The position numbers were made by a program, and so were the translations under genes. A DNA stretch of 64,000 nucleotides from Uranotaenia lowii (taxonomy: Eukaryota > Arthropoda > Insecta > Diptera > Culicidae): contig NC_073693.1 in the NCBI RefSeq assembly GCF_029784155.1, forward strand, positions 142,908,853 to 142,972,852, read 5' to 3'. The notes beneath the pieces were generated by a model. That model worked only from the letters and a program-made list of their open reading frames with translations, did no database searches and was not told the DNA's origin. Shown in pieces: positions 11,821-21,842 of this stretch (the first letter of the stretch is position 1; every line of letters starts with the position of its first letter).

Positions 11821-12399
11821 AAAATTTATGCATTGAGAAATGGGATGATTGTTATGGAAGCGACATCTGGTGGTCAGAATAAAAAGTTTGAGCTGGGACG
11901 TAAAGGCAAACGCTTAAAGCAGAAATAATCAGAAAAAAACAAACGAAAATCGTTTGATTTTCGTACAAAAGTTCTATGATCAATGTGCATTATTGACCAT
12001 AGCATACAAAACAAATGCACTTTCCCTTTAACAATACTTTGCTGCTACTGATTCCATTCTTTTTAAAGATGATTAACATATTCGAAAAGAATGGAACCTG
12101 CATGCAGTCAAGTTGAGCGGCATTTTGCAACTGAAAATTTAGCACGTGCTCATACCCGTTTAGTTGGGACTCAAAAGCACAAATCACAAAGCGTTTGTTT
12201 GAACAAAATAATATCTCGGTTATTAAATTTTATGCATTGGATCATTACACGCCAAGAAATTATTCGGGTGCATAAATTTTAATAATTGAAATAGTTATTT
12301 TTTAATATTTCTGGATATTAATGTCAGTTAAATGTCAGAGTAATTAAAACATAATATTTTTAATATTTTTTAAATTTCTGAGTGTACAAACGCACCGTA

Positions 12400-13700
12400 C
12401 ACGCTCATTTTTTTTTAACCATTTATGGATAAAAAGTAACCATTTTATGGTTTTTGCTGTCGAACTGCCAATATGGTTATTTTTTAACAATTTTTGGCAG
12501 TGCAATTTTAACCAATATTGAAGTTCTCATGATCGAACCAAAAATGGTTAAAATTTTAACCATATAATTGGTACAAAACGCTTGAAAATGATCAAGCATA
12601 TTTTCTTCGCCATTTTGGTTTTTGGTGATTAAGAAGCTGGCTGTCGCTATTTTTTCCCGGAAGTTTGAGTCCTTTTCTCCTTGAAGGTAAGCATTAATAA
12701 ATTTATTTAACATCAAATCAACCCACTAGGGCAATCCTATAATTCGAAAATCGCGGATTTTTGTTACATATCCAAAACTTGAGCTTCAATGGGCTTTTTC
12801 TATATGTGATGAAAATTACGCGAATCAATTTCGGCATCGCCTTCGGATTCGTCGGCAATCATGCATTTCCAGTGATTCAGAATTCCTGCTTCCGAAGGAT
12901 AGGTAAGAGAGACTTATTTTATATTTTCTAAATTAAAAAGCATCAATAAATACTAAAGGTTTTTTCCTATCCTCAGCAAATTTGGTATCGGCTCTCACAT
13001 ATTCCATCACGACCAACTGAGCTAGTAGGCCAGAGAAAGTCATAATGACAGGAATCCTATAGCCCGGTATTTGCCATGAAAAGCCGGACGTGTGGCTGGA
13101 CATCCTCCAGGATCCGAAAAGCAACCATCAGCACACTAACCGAGTCGGCCGAGATTGCCAACACTTTCGTTGGAACACGTTTTGGACCAGATCATATTCA
13201 AAAGCTCATTCGGGAACACAGTTCAGGTGTATGCAGAAAAATTTTGATAGTCTGCCAATGAAGATACCTGCACCTGGACAAGCAAGGCATCAGGAACCCG
13301 CTTCATCTGTTTCGTGATGTCAGATTGTTCGGGTATCACGACAACTAATCTAATCAAACAATTTCCCTAAACACAGACTTTTTTTGAAAAAATATTAAAA
13401 ATAAATGAAAAACTTATTTCCATTCATTTTCTTTGCCTTTTAAATCTTTATTTCTTTTCACAAATAAAAAAAAAACAATAATCAGTGATCCGGTTCTCCT
13501 TCGCTTTGCTTTGCGGTTAAAAATTAACCAAATTCCTCTTCACCGCATAAATTTCTTGTGGTTCAAAAATAACCACAATCTCACTTCTCAAGAGAAGTCA
13601 AAAAATGACTTCTATGGAAAAAACCAAAAAATCACTTAACGCGGAAAGGTGTGAAAATGGTTATTTTTTAACGATAATTGGTTAAAAAATTTCGAGCGTG
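12400..13700. mobile_element. 1301-bp TIR element, TIR CACGCTC, TA target duplication
   Basis: The ends CACGCTC and GAGCGTG are bordered by TA (12398-12399 and 13701-13702). The empty site is preserved at 5108-5109 in repeat copy A. Subterminal regions are rich in TTAACCATTTTTGG-like repeats in both orientations. Short unrelated ORFs inside show no recognisable domain. Confidence 0.82.
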
Positions 13701-13749
13701 TACCAAATTTTCGGTACCAGAACGTCACACGCTAACTTTTGGCTACCCC

Positions 13750-15282
13750 TGTTAGAATCGTTTAGACCCTACTTCCCTGCGCTAGCTCAACAGGGGAACT
13801 TTGGATGATCACCGGAGAAATTGGACACTAATAACAATTAAATTTGTGATTCTTGGGCGGACTTTTAAAACCAATTTGAACTTTACAGAAACAAACAACA
13901 AGAAAGAATAATTTTGAATTTTAGGGAATGCACTTTTAATTAAGACGCAACAATTTGGATGAAGAAAGACCATACATAACTTTTATTTTAAAAACTTTTC
14001 AATTCACTTTTCTTTGTGAGTGTTCTTCAATTTTAGGGGTTAATGAACCAAGAGAAAATGTGGTAAGATTTTGGGGTTTAATTTTGTACTTGCGCATTTA
14101 TTTTTCAAACTCGACGAACTCGTTGCGGCCGTTTCTCGGTGGTCGACTCGTTGGGGGACTACTGCAGGAACGACGTAACGGGATCCGGATGAAAACAGGA
14201 ACAGGGCAGTTTCAGGAACAGGTCGGATTGCACTTCGGGCAATCCGAGCAACTACTCGGCCTGTTGGGCGTAGGCCTGTCGTTCACTACACGGTCCGGGG
14301 AGCTATAGAGTTCGTGCACGATAAAACCACGCGAGTGTCTCACGACTATCGAGGGGCTTGTAACGGTTGGTCGGCACTGGAACTCCCAGAGGGAATTCCC
14401 ACCAGGTCTCACCACAGCCTAAAGTGCCCCTTGGGGGTTGTAACGTAGTCGGGGCACTGTCACTTGCACGACCTAAAGCACTCACGGGTCACCGGTGTTC
14501 TTTAACAAAGGGCTGATGGTGATTAGCGACACTGGGGGAAAACTAATGTACTGGGGCTCCCTTCACTAAGCCACCTCGACCGACCAGTTGGGGAAAAACG
14601 GCGTGAAGTCTTCCAACTGGCCGTTGAAAAAACTATCCAGATCACAACTGGATCTAATGTAACGTGGGAAGGGGGTCAGAGCCACCCAATTGCGGATACG
14701 AACGATTGTCACGTTTTGGTGTGTGACCGCGCAGTTGCTGCTCCACCTCGGACCGGAACTTGCATAAAAAGCCTCGCGTCTTGCGAGCTCCTTCTATTTA
14801 TACCTTTTCTGCCTCTGATTTTAGCCCTGTTCCCATTTCCCGTCGGTGATGTTCTCGTCCCCTTCGATGACAGCAAGATGACAGGAACAATACAGGAACT
14901 GACATATAGAGGGCTGGTGTCTTTTCGAACCAAACATTTTATGGCGTGCATTCCATAACAAAATATATTAATCTAACAAAACTAAACCTAACAAATAACT
15001 AACTAAATGAATAATAAATAAATAACGCGAAAATAAATAAATAAATAAATAACGAAGAATTTAATAAATTAATAAATAAATAAATAAACAAAACTAAATC
15101 CCTAAATGACACCAGCCGATTGCTATTAAAATTAGAACAAGACACCACACAAACATGAGATATCTTATCCTAATTTTAGACATTTACGAACAATAATTTT
15201 TATTTACAATATTTACAAAGTTTTCATCCAAACTGGCCCAAAAATCACAATTTTTATTGTAACCATTAAATGAATGGTTACA
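13750..15282 (-). repeat. TE1 3' LTR (left copy)
   Basis: 1533 bp, TG...CA ended, matching the copy at 24411-25943. The plus-strand right terminus forms a perfect 10-bp inverted repeat, TGTAACCATT and AATGGTTACA, around a 5-nt loop (15258-15282). Small ORFs within the LTR have no recognisable product. Confidence 0.95.
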
Positions 15283-15330
15283 ATCTTCCCGGAGTCGGGG
15301 GTGAAAAAACCCGAGGACCAATGCATCCTT

Positions 15331-15915
15331 GTGGCTCCCTTAGCCTTAAAATCGCAACATATTCTAGAGTAATTTAGTCATAGCCAACCAGAGGAATCTT
15401 CCCATGTCGTCGATTCTAATGCCGGGTCACAACACACCATGTGTAATCGCGTAACCTACCGCTGCTCCCTTAGCATTAGAATCGCAACATATTCTAGGGT
15501 AATTGGGTCATCATTGCAGAGGAATCTTCTCACGTAGACGATTTTAAGGCTGGGTCACTAAACACGGTTGCAAAGGTCCTGTCTCGAACGAGGGTTTTTT
15601 CCTTGGGTTCTCCGCTGATTAACTTCACAGAAATGTAACGGAATATCCTCATAGCCATTGTGAAGTAAGAGTGCAAGCACTTCACATACCGTGGCTCCCT
15701 TGGTCTTCAATTCGCAACATATTCTAGAGTAATTGAGTCATATCCAAGCAGAGGAATCTCCTCATGTCGTCGATTCTAATGCCGGGTCACTATGCACGGA
15801 AGGAATTTGCGCCTTACCTACCGCGGCTCCCTTAGCATTAGGATCGCTACATTAATTTGTTCATGCTTGCAGAGGAATCTTCTCACGTAGCCGATTTGAA
15901 GACGGGGTTACAAAG
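15331..15915. repeat. higher-order ABAB repeat in the TE1 3' region
   Basis: A core of about 100 bp beginning GGCTCCCTTAG and ending near GGGTCAC occurs four times, starting near 15331, 15461, 15691 and 15823. Copies 1 and 3 resemble each other (ATGTCGTCGATTCTAATGCC), as do copies 2 and 4 (CACGTAG[AC]CGATTT). A two-unit block was therefore duplicated with a period of about 360 bp. It lies near the 3' LTR in element orientation. Function unknown. Confidence 0.75.
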
Positions 15916-16667
15916 CACGGTAACAATGACCCAAGATTTTTCCCGAAAGACGCCCATTTCTGTTCGTTCCTCAACGGAGTCATCCCGAACTAGTCGCCAA
16001 AACAAAGTCTTCCCTCCACCAAATCACGAGTCCATAATAGGAATTACTGATCACTGACTACCATTTTGCGTCATCTCAAAAAAAGTTTCCCTCTTTCTCT
16101 CCTCTGATCCAAATCGTTTCTCAAAACCAAAAGTGTCCCCCCAATCATTCAGTGTGCGATCTCGTCCAGCAGGCTCTCAGAAAATTAAGAGATCATAAAT
16201 TGCCAAGACACCTCTTATCAAATGTTTTTCAATACCAGATTTGCAGTGACGACGGATTTATTTCAGTATTTACCCAAAATTAGCCTAAAATAAATAACTA
16301 AACTACCTATTGCTACCTGAAACCACGCATTCTTTCTTCATTCATCCGACTAGTATTTTCTTTCGTTCCTTTAATCATTCATACTACCGTTCATGCTGCC
16401 ATTCAACCTTCAATCCCTATAACTAACATCCAACACTTAATTACATTATTACTAACAGAAAACTTAAACTTATTCATCAGTTTCAGTTCGTACGCAACTG
16501 AAACGATTGATTTTATTAGAAGAATTACCAACTCGAAACGTAATTTCATTTATCGCTCAATTTTAAGTGCAAAATAGCGAAATAACGCAGAATTGGGTTT
16601 AATTCTTTCATCGTGTGTAAACATCGCATTAACTGGCTGCGTACTGCGCCAAACTAAACGAAACTCG

Positions 16668-17411
16668 CACGCTCTTTTTTTTTAACTCAAAATTAAGTAT
16701 GACCGAGGTTCAAAACATAGTTCGATTCTATGAACTTAAAGTTAAGTACCCTTTTTTCCTCCTTGCGATGGATCAAAACGGAGTTCGAACTGCGAACTTA
16801 AAATTGATCCCTTTTTTTTTCCTTCGGCGAGGGATCAAAGCTGAGTTCGACCTTATGAACTAAAAATTGAACTCTCTTTGTTGGACTGAAAACACTTAGC
16901 GAGTTCAGTCCGAACCGGAACAGCAACCAACGAACACGTCGCAAAATTATGTCGTTCCGGAACAATTACCGGACGACTATGAAGGAACTTCATAATGAAT
17001 GCATGTTCACCATGTCAGCGTAAAATTCTGTCCGTCATTGTCATCATATGGTGAGCGGCTTGGAATGTCCGGAAACTTCCGGATGTTGTTTACTTCCCGT
17101 GGGAAGTAACATCCGGAAGTTTTCTTTGACCGGGAATGTCAAAACTTTCCACCGCTCTGTAATTGCAATGCAATGTACCGGAACAGCAGCATCCGGGTAC
17201 AACAAATTTTAATCATCCTTTAATTCCCTGAAAAAAAGCTACCCTCGAAAAAAAAGGATACATTCGAGTTTGGCTGCCGAACTTAGTATTGAGTATGCCT
17301 ATCAGAACTTAGTTTTGCTATTGCCCAGTCAAACTCAAAGTTGAGGGAAGCCACCGAAGTGCTGTTTTGAACCAAAACTACTTAATTTTGAGTTGAAAAA
17401 AAAAGAGCGTG
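16668..17411. mobile_element. 744-bp MITE inside TE1, TIR CACGCTCTTTTTTTT
   Basis: The left end CACGCTC then a T run then AACTCAAAATTAAGTA is inverted at the right end (TACTTAATTTTGAGTT, A run, GAGCGTG). The flanks are CG on both sides (16666-16667 and 17412-17413), suggesting a 2-bp duplication. No empty site is available here. Interior motifs with 'agttcga' and 'gaactt' repeat in both orientations. It shares the CACGCT terminus with elements at 12400 and 13728. Confidence 0.75.
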
Positions 17412-17522
17412 CGCTTTTCGTTGGTGATGACTGTTGGCGATTGATGATGACGGATGATGACGTGGCATATAAACGTCATCCTCGATTGCGGGGGTTTGTT
17501 TGGTGGTTTTGGTTTGAGCAGC

Positions 17523-18510
17523 ATGCGGCGGACAACGAATGGAAGGAGTAAGTTGAGAAATTTCGGAAAATCGTAGCGTTGTTTCCTAATAAATTTTATT
17601 TTCAGGTGATGTGAAAGCAGTGACCGATTTGCTCCGTCCGTTTATGGTGTTTCTGTTCCTAGACGAGAACGACCGTCCTTCTGGTCCTATGAAGAACCCA
17701 TCGATTAGGAGTTGGTGCGTAGTTCCCAATCCATGAAAGACCAAACTGCGACTTGTGTAAGGAAATTAAAGCGTTATTTTGGAAGCTGATGCGTATCGAA
17801 CATTTATGTTCAATTCATGGTAGAGGAGATGATCAAACTTTCGACAGTGGTTCGATCAAGGATGCCATTCGATCCGATCCGGTTCTCCCGGATACAGTTT
17901 AGTTTTGATGATTGTGTCGCCAAATCCCGTAATCCATCCGTGAATCTAGAGGTACAGATATCTCCACGAGCTAAAACCACTTCCTCTCGGCTTCGAATCG
18001 GATGGCAAAAGCAACAATTTGAAGGACAGGCGTTAAGGTGTAATGCCATAAGTTTTAAGTTCCCGGCGGATTTCTTTACACAGGCTGTAGTTTGACCAAG
18101 AGCCTTGTACCTTTTGCATTATTTGCTGGTACCGGAAAGCATCCGTGTCGAATAGGCCACGTCACGGCGGTAAATTTGGTTGCCTGTAAAATGCTGGAAT
18201 CGAAGGTTTACATGTTGGGTTCCAAAATCGAAAACGGTAGCAGTTGACTCGATTAACACCACACCCAGTGCCTGTGCCGATGCTGATGAAAAGGTGCAGA
18301 TAGTTAGCTAGTAGGACCGCTATCAACCGAAGCTGGAATCGCATGATCAGTGGAGATGGTACCAATGGATATCTACCGAAATTGGGCTGATTCTATCAAG
18401 CTGTACTTCGATTACTACGATGTGTTCTTTGCTGCAAATTCCATGGGTTTCTCAACGTTGAACCTGTTACCAGAAATTTTCCGGCTTGGTTTAAAAGACA
18501 ATTGATGCAC
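17523..18510 (+). pseudogene. intron-containing host-gene-like fragment captured in TE1, antisense to TE1
   Basis: On the plus strand an ATG at 17523 opens a short exon ending at a GTAAGT donor (17548). The candidate intron runs 17548-17605 (58 nt) and ends in ttttattttcag, typical of insect short introns. Downstream, broken frames give protein-like stretches: an open frame 17817-18093, and near 18390-18500 a segment reading YFDYYDVFFAANSMGFSTLN that ends at TGA. Frameshifts and stops separate the pieces, so it is a decayed copy. It is antisense to TE1, so retention of an intron fits a transduced segment that TE1 transcripts would not splice. I do not recognise the parental gene. Confidence 0.4.
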
Positions 18511-18563
18511 AGGTGAGAACCCCCCTTTTTTTTTGTTTGACAATTTATGTTATTGTCCAGCCA

Positions 18564-21500
18564 CTATGCTGGTTTTATGTGGGTCGCAGGCCAAATTCCC
18601 AAATCCTTGCCATTTTCATCCTCGAGCTCGTAAGAGGATGTACCACGAACACTTTTTATCCTGCAAGGTAAAAATTGCGGTCCATATTTAGAATTATACC
18701 TTTCCCCGGCATTGGAAAGCTTCATATTCCGACGATAGACTAATTGCCCTTTTAAAAATGGTTTTGCTGGACGAATATGCAAATTATAGGTGTGTTTTGA
18801 CCTGGCATACGCTTTTTCGAGATTCTTTTTGACTAGGTTGTAGATGTTCACAAATAGTTCTTTGCGTCTCTCCTCAAACTGTTCGGGAGTGAGATTTTCT
18901 CCGTGGCGGGCTAGGCGATGATCGCTTCCTAGTTCTGTGTATTCATGGCCGTGTATAATGAAGTATGGCGTGAATCCAGTGGGCAAGTGTATGCTGGTGT
19001 TTAATACCATTTCTATTTCAGCAATTCTAGTATCCCAGAGGCGCTGATCCTCTTTAACGTAGGTTCTAATAGCAGCGTTGATGGTTCGGTTTACTCTCTC
19101 TACGGGATTCGCCTGTGAATGATACCGTGAGTTCAACCAGTGTGTAATTTTGAATTGATCAAGCAATGACTTGAACTCTTTCGAGAGAAAACTAGAACCG
19201 TTATCGGTTATAATTATCTCAGGAACAGAATTCTTCATGAACCATTGATCTTTCAAAATTGCACACAGGGTTGAACTAGCGATTTTCTTCACAGGCTGAA
19301 CTAAAACCCATTTCGAAAAGTAGTCCGAAACCACTAACAGATGCTGGTTGCCTTTACGACTTCTGGGAAGTGGGCCAATGAAATCGATCGAAATAACTTG
19401 CCAGGGGCGGTCGGCTAACCGCATTTTCCCCATTTCGGGTACCATAGCTACATGGGACGGCTTAACCTCTTTACACGTAGTGCATTGGCGGACATAATTT
19501 CGGATTTGCACCGCCATTCGCGGCCAGTAGAACCTTTGTCTTACCCTTGACAACGTTCGTTCGTATCCGGGATGGAATGCAGAGTCATGGGAATCCTGTA
19601 TAATTTTTGGAATATCCTCCGTTCGTGGAATCATCTTCCATTCAAAATTTGAATCGTGCGGAAAGTCAGGTACCGAGATATACTTGAAAAGGTTACCATT
19701 TTCAACCCTAAAATCGACGTATTCATCCGGTGTACTCACAACTTTATGCATCATGGAATCGTACCACGTTGTAGGTGAGCCGTCAATTGCTGCAATGCTA
19801 CGAGACAGTGCATCAGGAACGACGTTTTCTTTGCCTTTCCTGTGCACTATTCTCATATCATATTGCTGCAGAATGAGCGCCCACCGACTACAACGAGATC
19901 CGACTTTCCACTTTGCATTAAGTATGTGAGTAAGAGCGGATGAATCGGTGATCAGAGTAAAATGGTAACCCTCAATATACCCTCTAAAAGCATCTATGGT
20001 TAACATAGCTGCCAATGCTTCCTTTTCGGCAGCATGGTAGTTTTTTTGTGGAGTGGTTAGTTTGTGGGAGTAGTACGCGATAACGCACTCTCCGTTCTCC
20101 TGCTGCTGCGTTAACACTCCGGCTACTGCTACATCGCTGGCGTCTGTCTGGATGGTAAAAGGGCGGCTGAAATCCGGGCTGGCCAATATGGGTGAGGAAA
20201 TTAAAAGCTCCTTAATGCGGACAAATGCAATTTCGGCGTCTTCATTCCAGCGAATCAGCTTAGATTTTGTTTGCAGCAGATCAGTCAGAGCTGCCGTGGT
20301 TCCACTAAAGTCTGGAATGAATCGCCGATAGTAATTGGCCATTCCAAGAAACCTTCTGAGCTTTGTTACAGTTGAGGGCCGCTCGTATTCTAAAATCGGC
20401 CGCACCTTTTCCGGATTCGCCCGTAAACCTTCCGTTCCTAAGAGGTAACCGAGGAAAGGTACTTCGGATACCCCGAATTGTGATTTTTCCCGATTGATGC
20501 TTAGGTTGGCTTCACGTAGACGACGGGAGATCTCCGTAAGAAGCTGTACATGATGCTCGAATGTTTCTGTAACCACGACGATGTCGTCGAGGTATACAAA
20601 AACATTCGGTTCCAGTATACCATGACCCAGTACGGAATCCATGATTTTGGCCAATGACGCAGGACTGTTGACCAACCCGAAACACATCCGGGTATACTGG
20701 AACAACCCTTTACCCTGCACGCTGAAAGCTGTGTACCTCCGGGACTCTTTTTCTAAGGGAACCTGTAAGAACGCTTCGGACAGGTCTATTGTAGACAAAT
20801 ATTTTGCCTTTGGTAACTGACCTAATATTCTTCCAGGGTGGGGTAGAGGGTAAGCATCACGGACAGTTCTTTCGTTGATCTTCCGTGCGTCTAAACAAAG
20901 CCGAACCTTGTTGGGTTTAATGACCGGCACGCAATTCAACGACCAGTCGGACTCGCTACGCTCAATGATGCCGGCCTCGAGCAACCGTTCCAGCTCAACA
21001 GCTACCAACGCCTGGGTTTTCGGAGACATCACGTACGGAAATTGACGAACTGGTGGCTTGCCTCTGAATTCCTCCTTCAAGACGATCCGATGAGTGGCCA
21101 TAGGTGTAATGGTGAGTTTACCGTGACCTGCTGCTAAAAAGCTCGATTTAATCTCCTCTAATTTTCCTTCTTCTTCTAGCGACAAGCAGTTAGAGGGCGA
21201 AGAAACATTTTCCAGGACCACTGCATTCACGGAATCTCCAGACAACATAGTGGGAACGATTTGAAATTTGGTCCAAAAGTCCATCCCACAAATGCAGTCG
21301 ATAGACAAATTAGCCACCACCAGAGTGGTGATGACTTTGGTTCGTCCATCAAACTGGATAGGCAGAAAGGCCTGGCCTAAAATTTCCATCGAGTCACCAC
21401 TAGCTGAACGGAGATCCAGCGATTTGTTCAGTGGACTCAATTTTTCGTGCTTTGTCTTGCGGAAAATTCTCTGGTTAAGCAAGGTGTAATTGCTGCCACT

Positions 21501-21842
21501 GTCTAGTAGGGCACAAACGGGAATATCGTGAATCTGGATATCTACAAACGGACGGTGATCATTTGGGAATGGATATGAAATGTTACAGATTTCAGTATCT
21601 GCTGAATAATAATGATTCGGGACCGTTTCCCAGAACCACGGAGGAGCTGACGAATCGTCAGAAGAAGAAATTACGCCTGGCGTTCCTGCGAACCGCGGTT
21701 TTGGCTCGCAGTACCGTGGTTTTTTAAACAGTACGGACACATAGCAGTCGGAAAACCACGAAGCCCGCACTTGAAGCAGACAATGATTGGTGGTTGACGG
21801 CAAATTGCTGCATGATGTCCCTCCCGATTGCAGTTGTAGCAC
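18564..21842 (-). CDS. pol: TE1 pol polyprotein (protease, reverse transcriptase, RNase H, integrase)
   Basis: This is the replication polyprotein of a Ty3/gypsy element; the open frame is 1092 residues from the first Met, though expression should begin by frameshift from gag. Numbering from that Met, the aspartic protease motif DSG is at 114-116, the reverse transcriptase YLDD at 417-420, and the RNase H TDASD at 566-570. The integrase zinc-binding residues are H752, H757, C787 and C790, and the integrase catalytic triad is D820, D880, E915. The order PR-RT-RH-IN is that of Ty3/gypsy rather than copia. No stop or frameshift interrupts the frame, so the enzymes look intact. It overlaps the end of gag by 172 nt in the -1 frame. 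Confidence 0.95.
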   Translation of the reverse strand: MLQLQSGGTSCSNLPSTTNHCLLQVRASWFSDCYVSVLFKKPRYCEPKPRFAGTPGVISSSDDSSAPPWFWETVPNHYYSADTEICNISYPFPNDHRPFVDIQIHDIPVCALLDSGSNYTLLNQRIFRKTKHEKLSPLNKSLDLRSASGDSMEILGQAFLPIQFDGRTKVITTLVVANLSIDCICGMDFWTKFQIVPTMLSGDSVNAVVLENVSSPSNCLSLEEEGKLEEIKSSFLAAGHGKLTITPMATHRIVLKEEFRGKPPVRQFPYVMSPKTQALVAVELERLLEAGIIERSESDWSLNCVPVIKPNKVRLCLDARKINERTVRDAYPLPHPGRILGQLPKAKYLSTIDLSEAFLQVPLEKESRRYTAFSVQGKGLFQYTRMCFGLVNSPASLAKIMDSVLGHGILEPNVFVYLDDIVVVTETFEHHVQLLTEISRRLREANLSINREKSQFGVSEVPFLGYLLGTEGLRANPEKVRPILEYERPSTVTKLRRFLGMANYYRRFIPDFSGTTAALTDLLQTKSKLIRWNEDAEIAFVRIKELLISSPILASPDFSRPFTIQTDASDVAVAGVLTQQQENGECVIAYYSHKLTTPQKNYHAAEKEALAAMLTIDAFRGYIEGYHFTLITDSSALTHILNAKWKVGSRCSRWALILQQYDMRIVHRKGKENVVPDALSRSIAAIDGSPTTWYDSMMHKVVSTPDEYVDFRVENGNLFKYISVPDFPHDSNFEWKMIPRTEDIPKIIQDSHDSAFHPGYERTLSRVRQRFYWPRMAVQIRNYVRQCTTCKEVKPSHVAMVPEMGKMRLADRPWQVISIDFIGPLPRSRKGNQHLLVVSDYFSKWVLVQPVKKIASSTLCAILKDQWFMKNSVPEIIITDNGSSFLSKEFKSLLDQFKITHWLNSRYHSQANPVERVNRTINAAIRTYVKEDQRLWDTRIAEIEMVLNTSIHLPTGFTPYFIIHGHEYTELGSDHRLARHGENLTPEQFEERRKELFVNIYNLVKKNLEKAYARSKHTYNLHIRPAKPFLKGQLVYRRNMKLSNAGERYNSKYGPQFLPCRIKSVRGTSSYELEDENGKDLGIWPATHIKPA

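Larger units (their letters stand above)
10918..12384. mobile_element. second copy of the CACTCAG MITE, interrupted by a nested element
   Basis: The ends CACTCAGAAAT and ATTTCTGAGTG are bordered by TA (10916-10917 and 12385-12386). Relative to the 3035-3729 copy it is inverted and carries a 769-bp insertion plus a 3-bp duplication; subtracting 772 from 1467 gives exactly 695, the length of the other copy. The empty site is visible in dispersed repeat copy A near 5093. Confidence 0.88.

Noticed and set aside
13955..14958. ORFs within the TE1 LTR, repeated at 24616-25619
   Set aside because: The same ORFs appear in both LTRs only because the LTRs match. No domain is seen.
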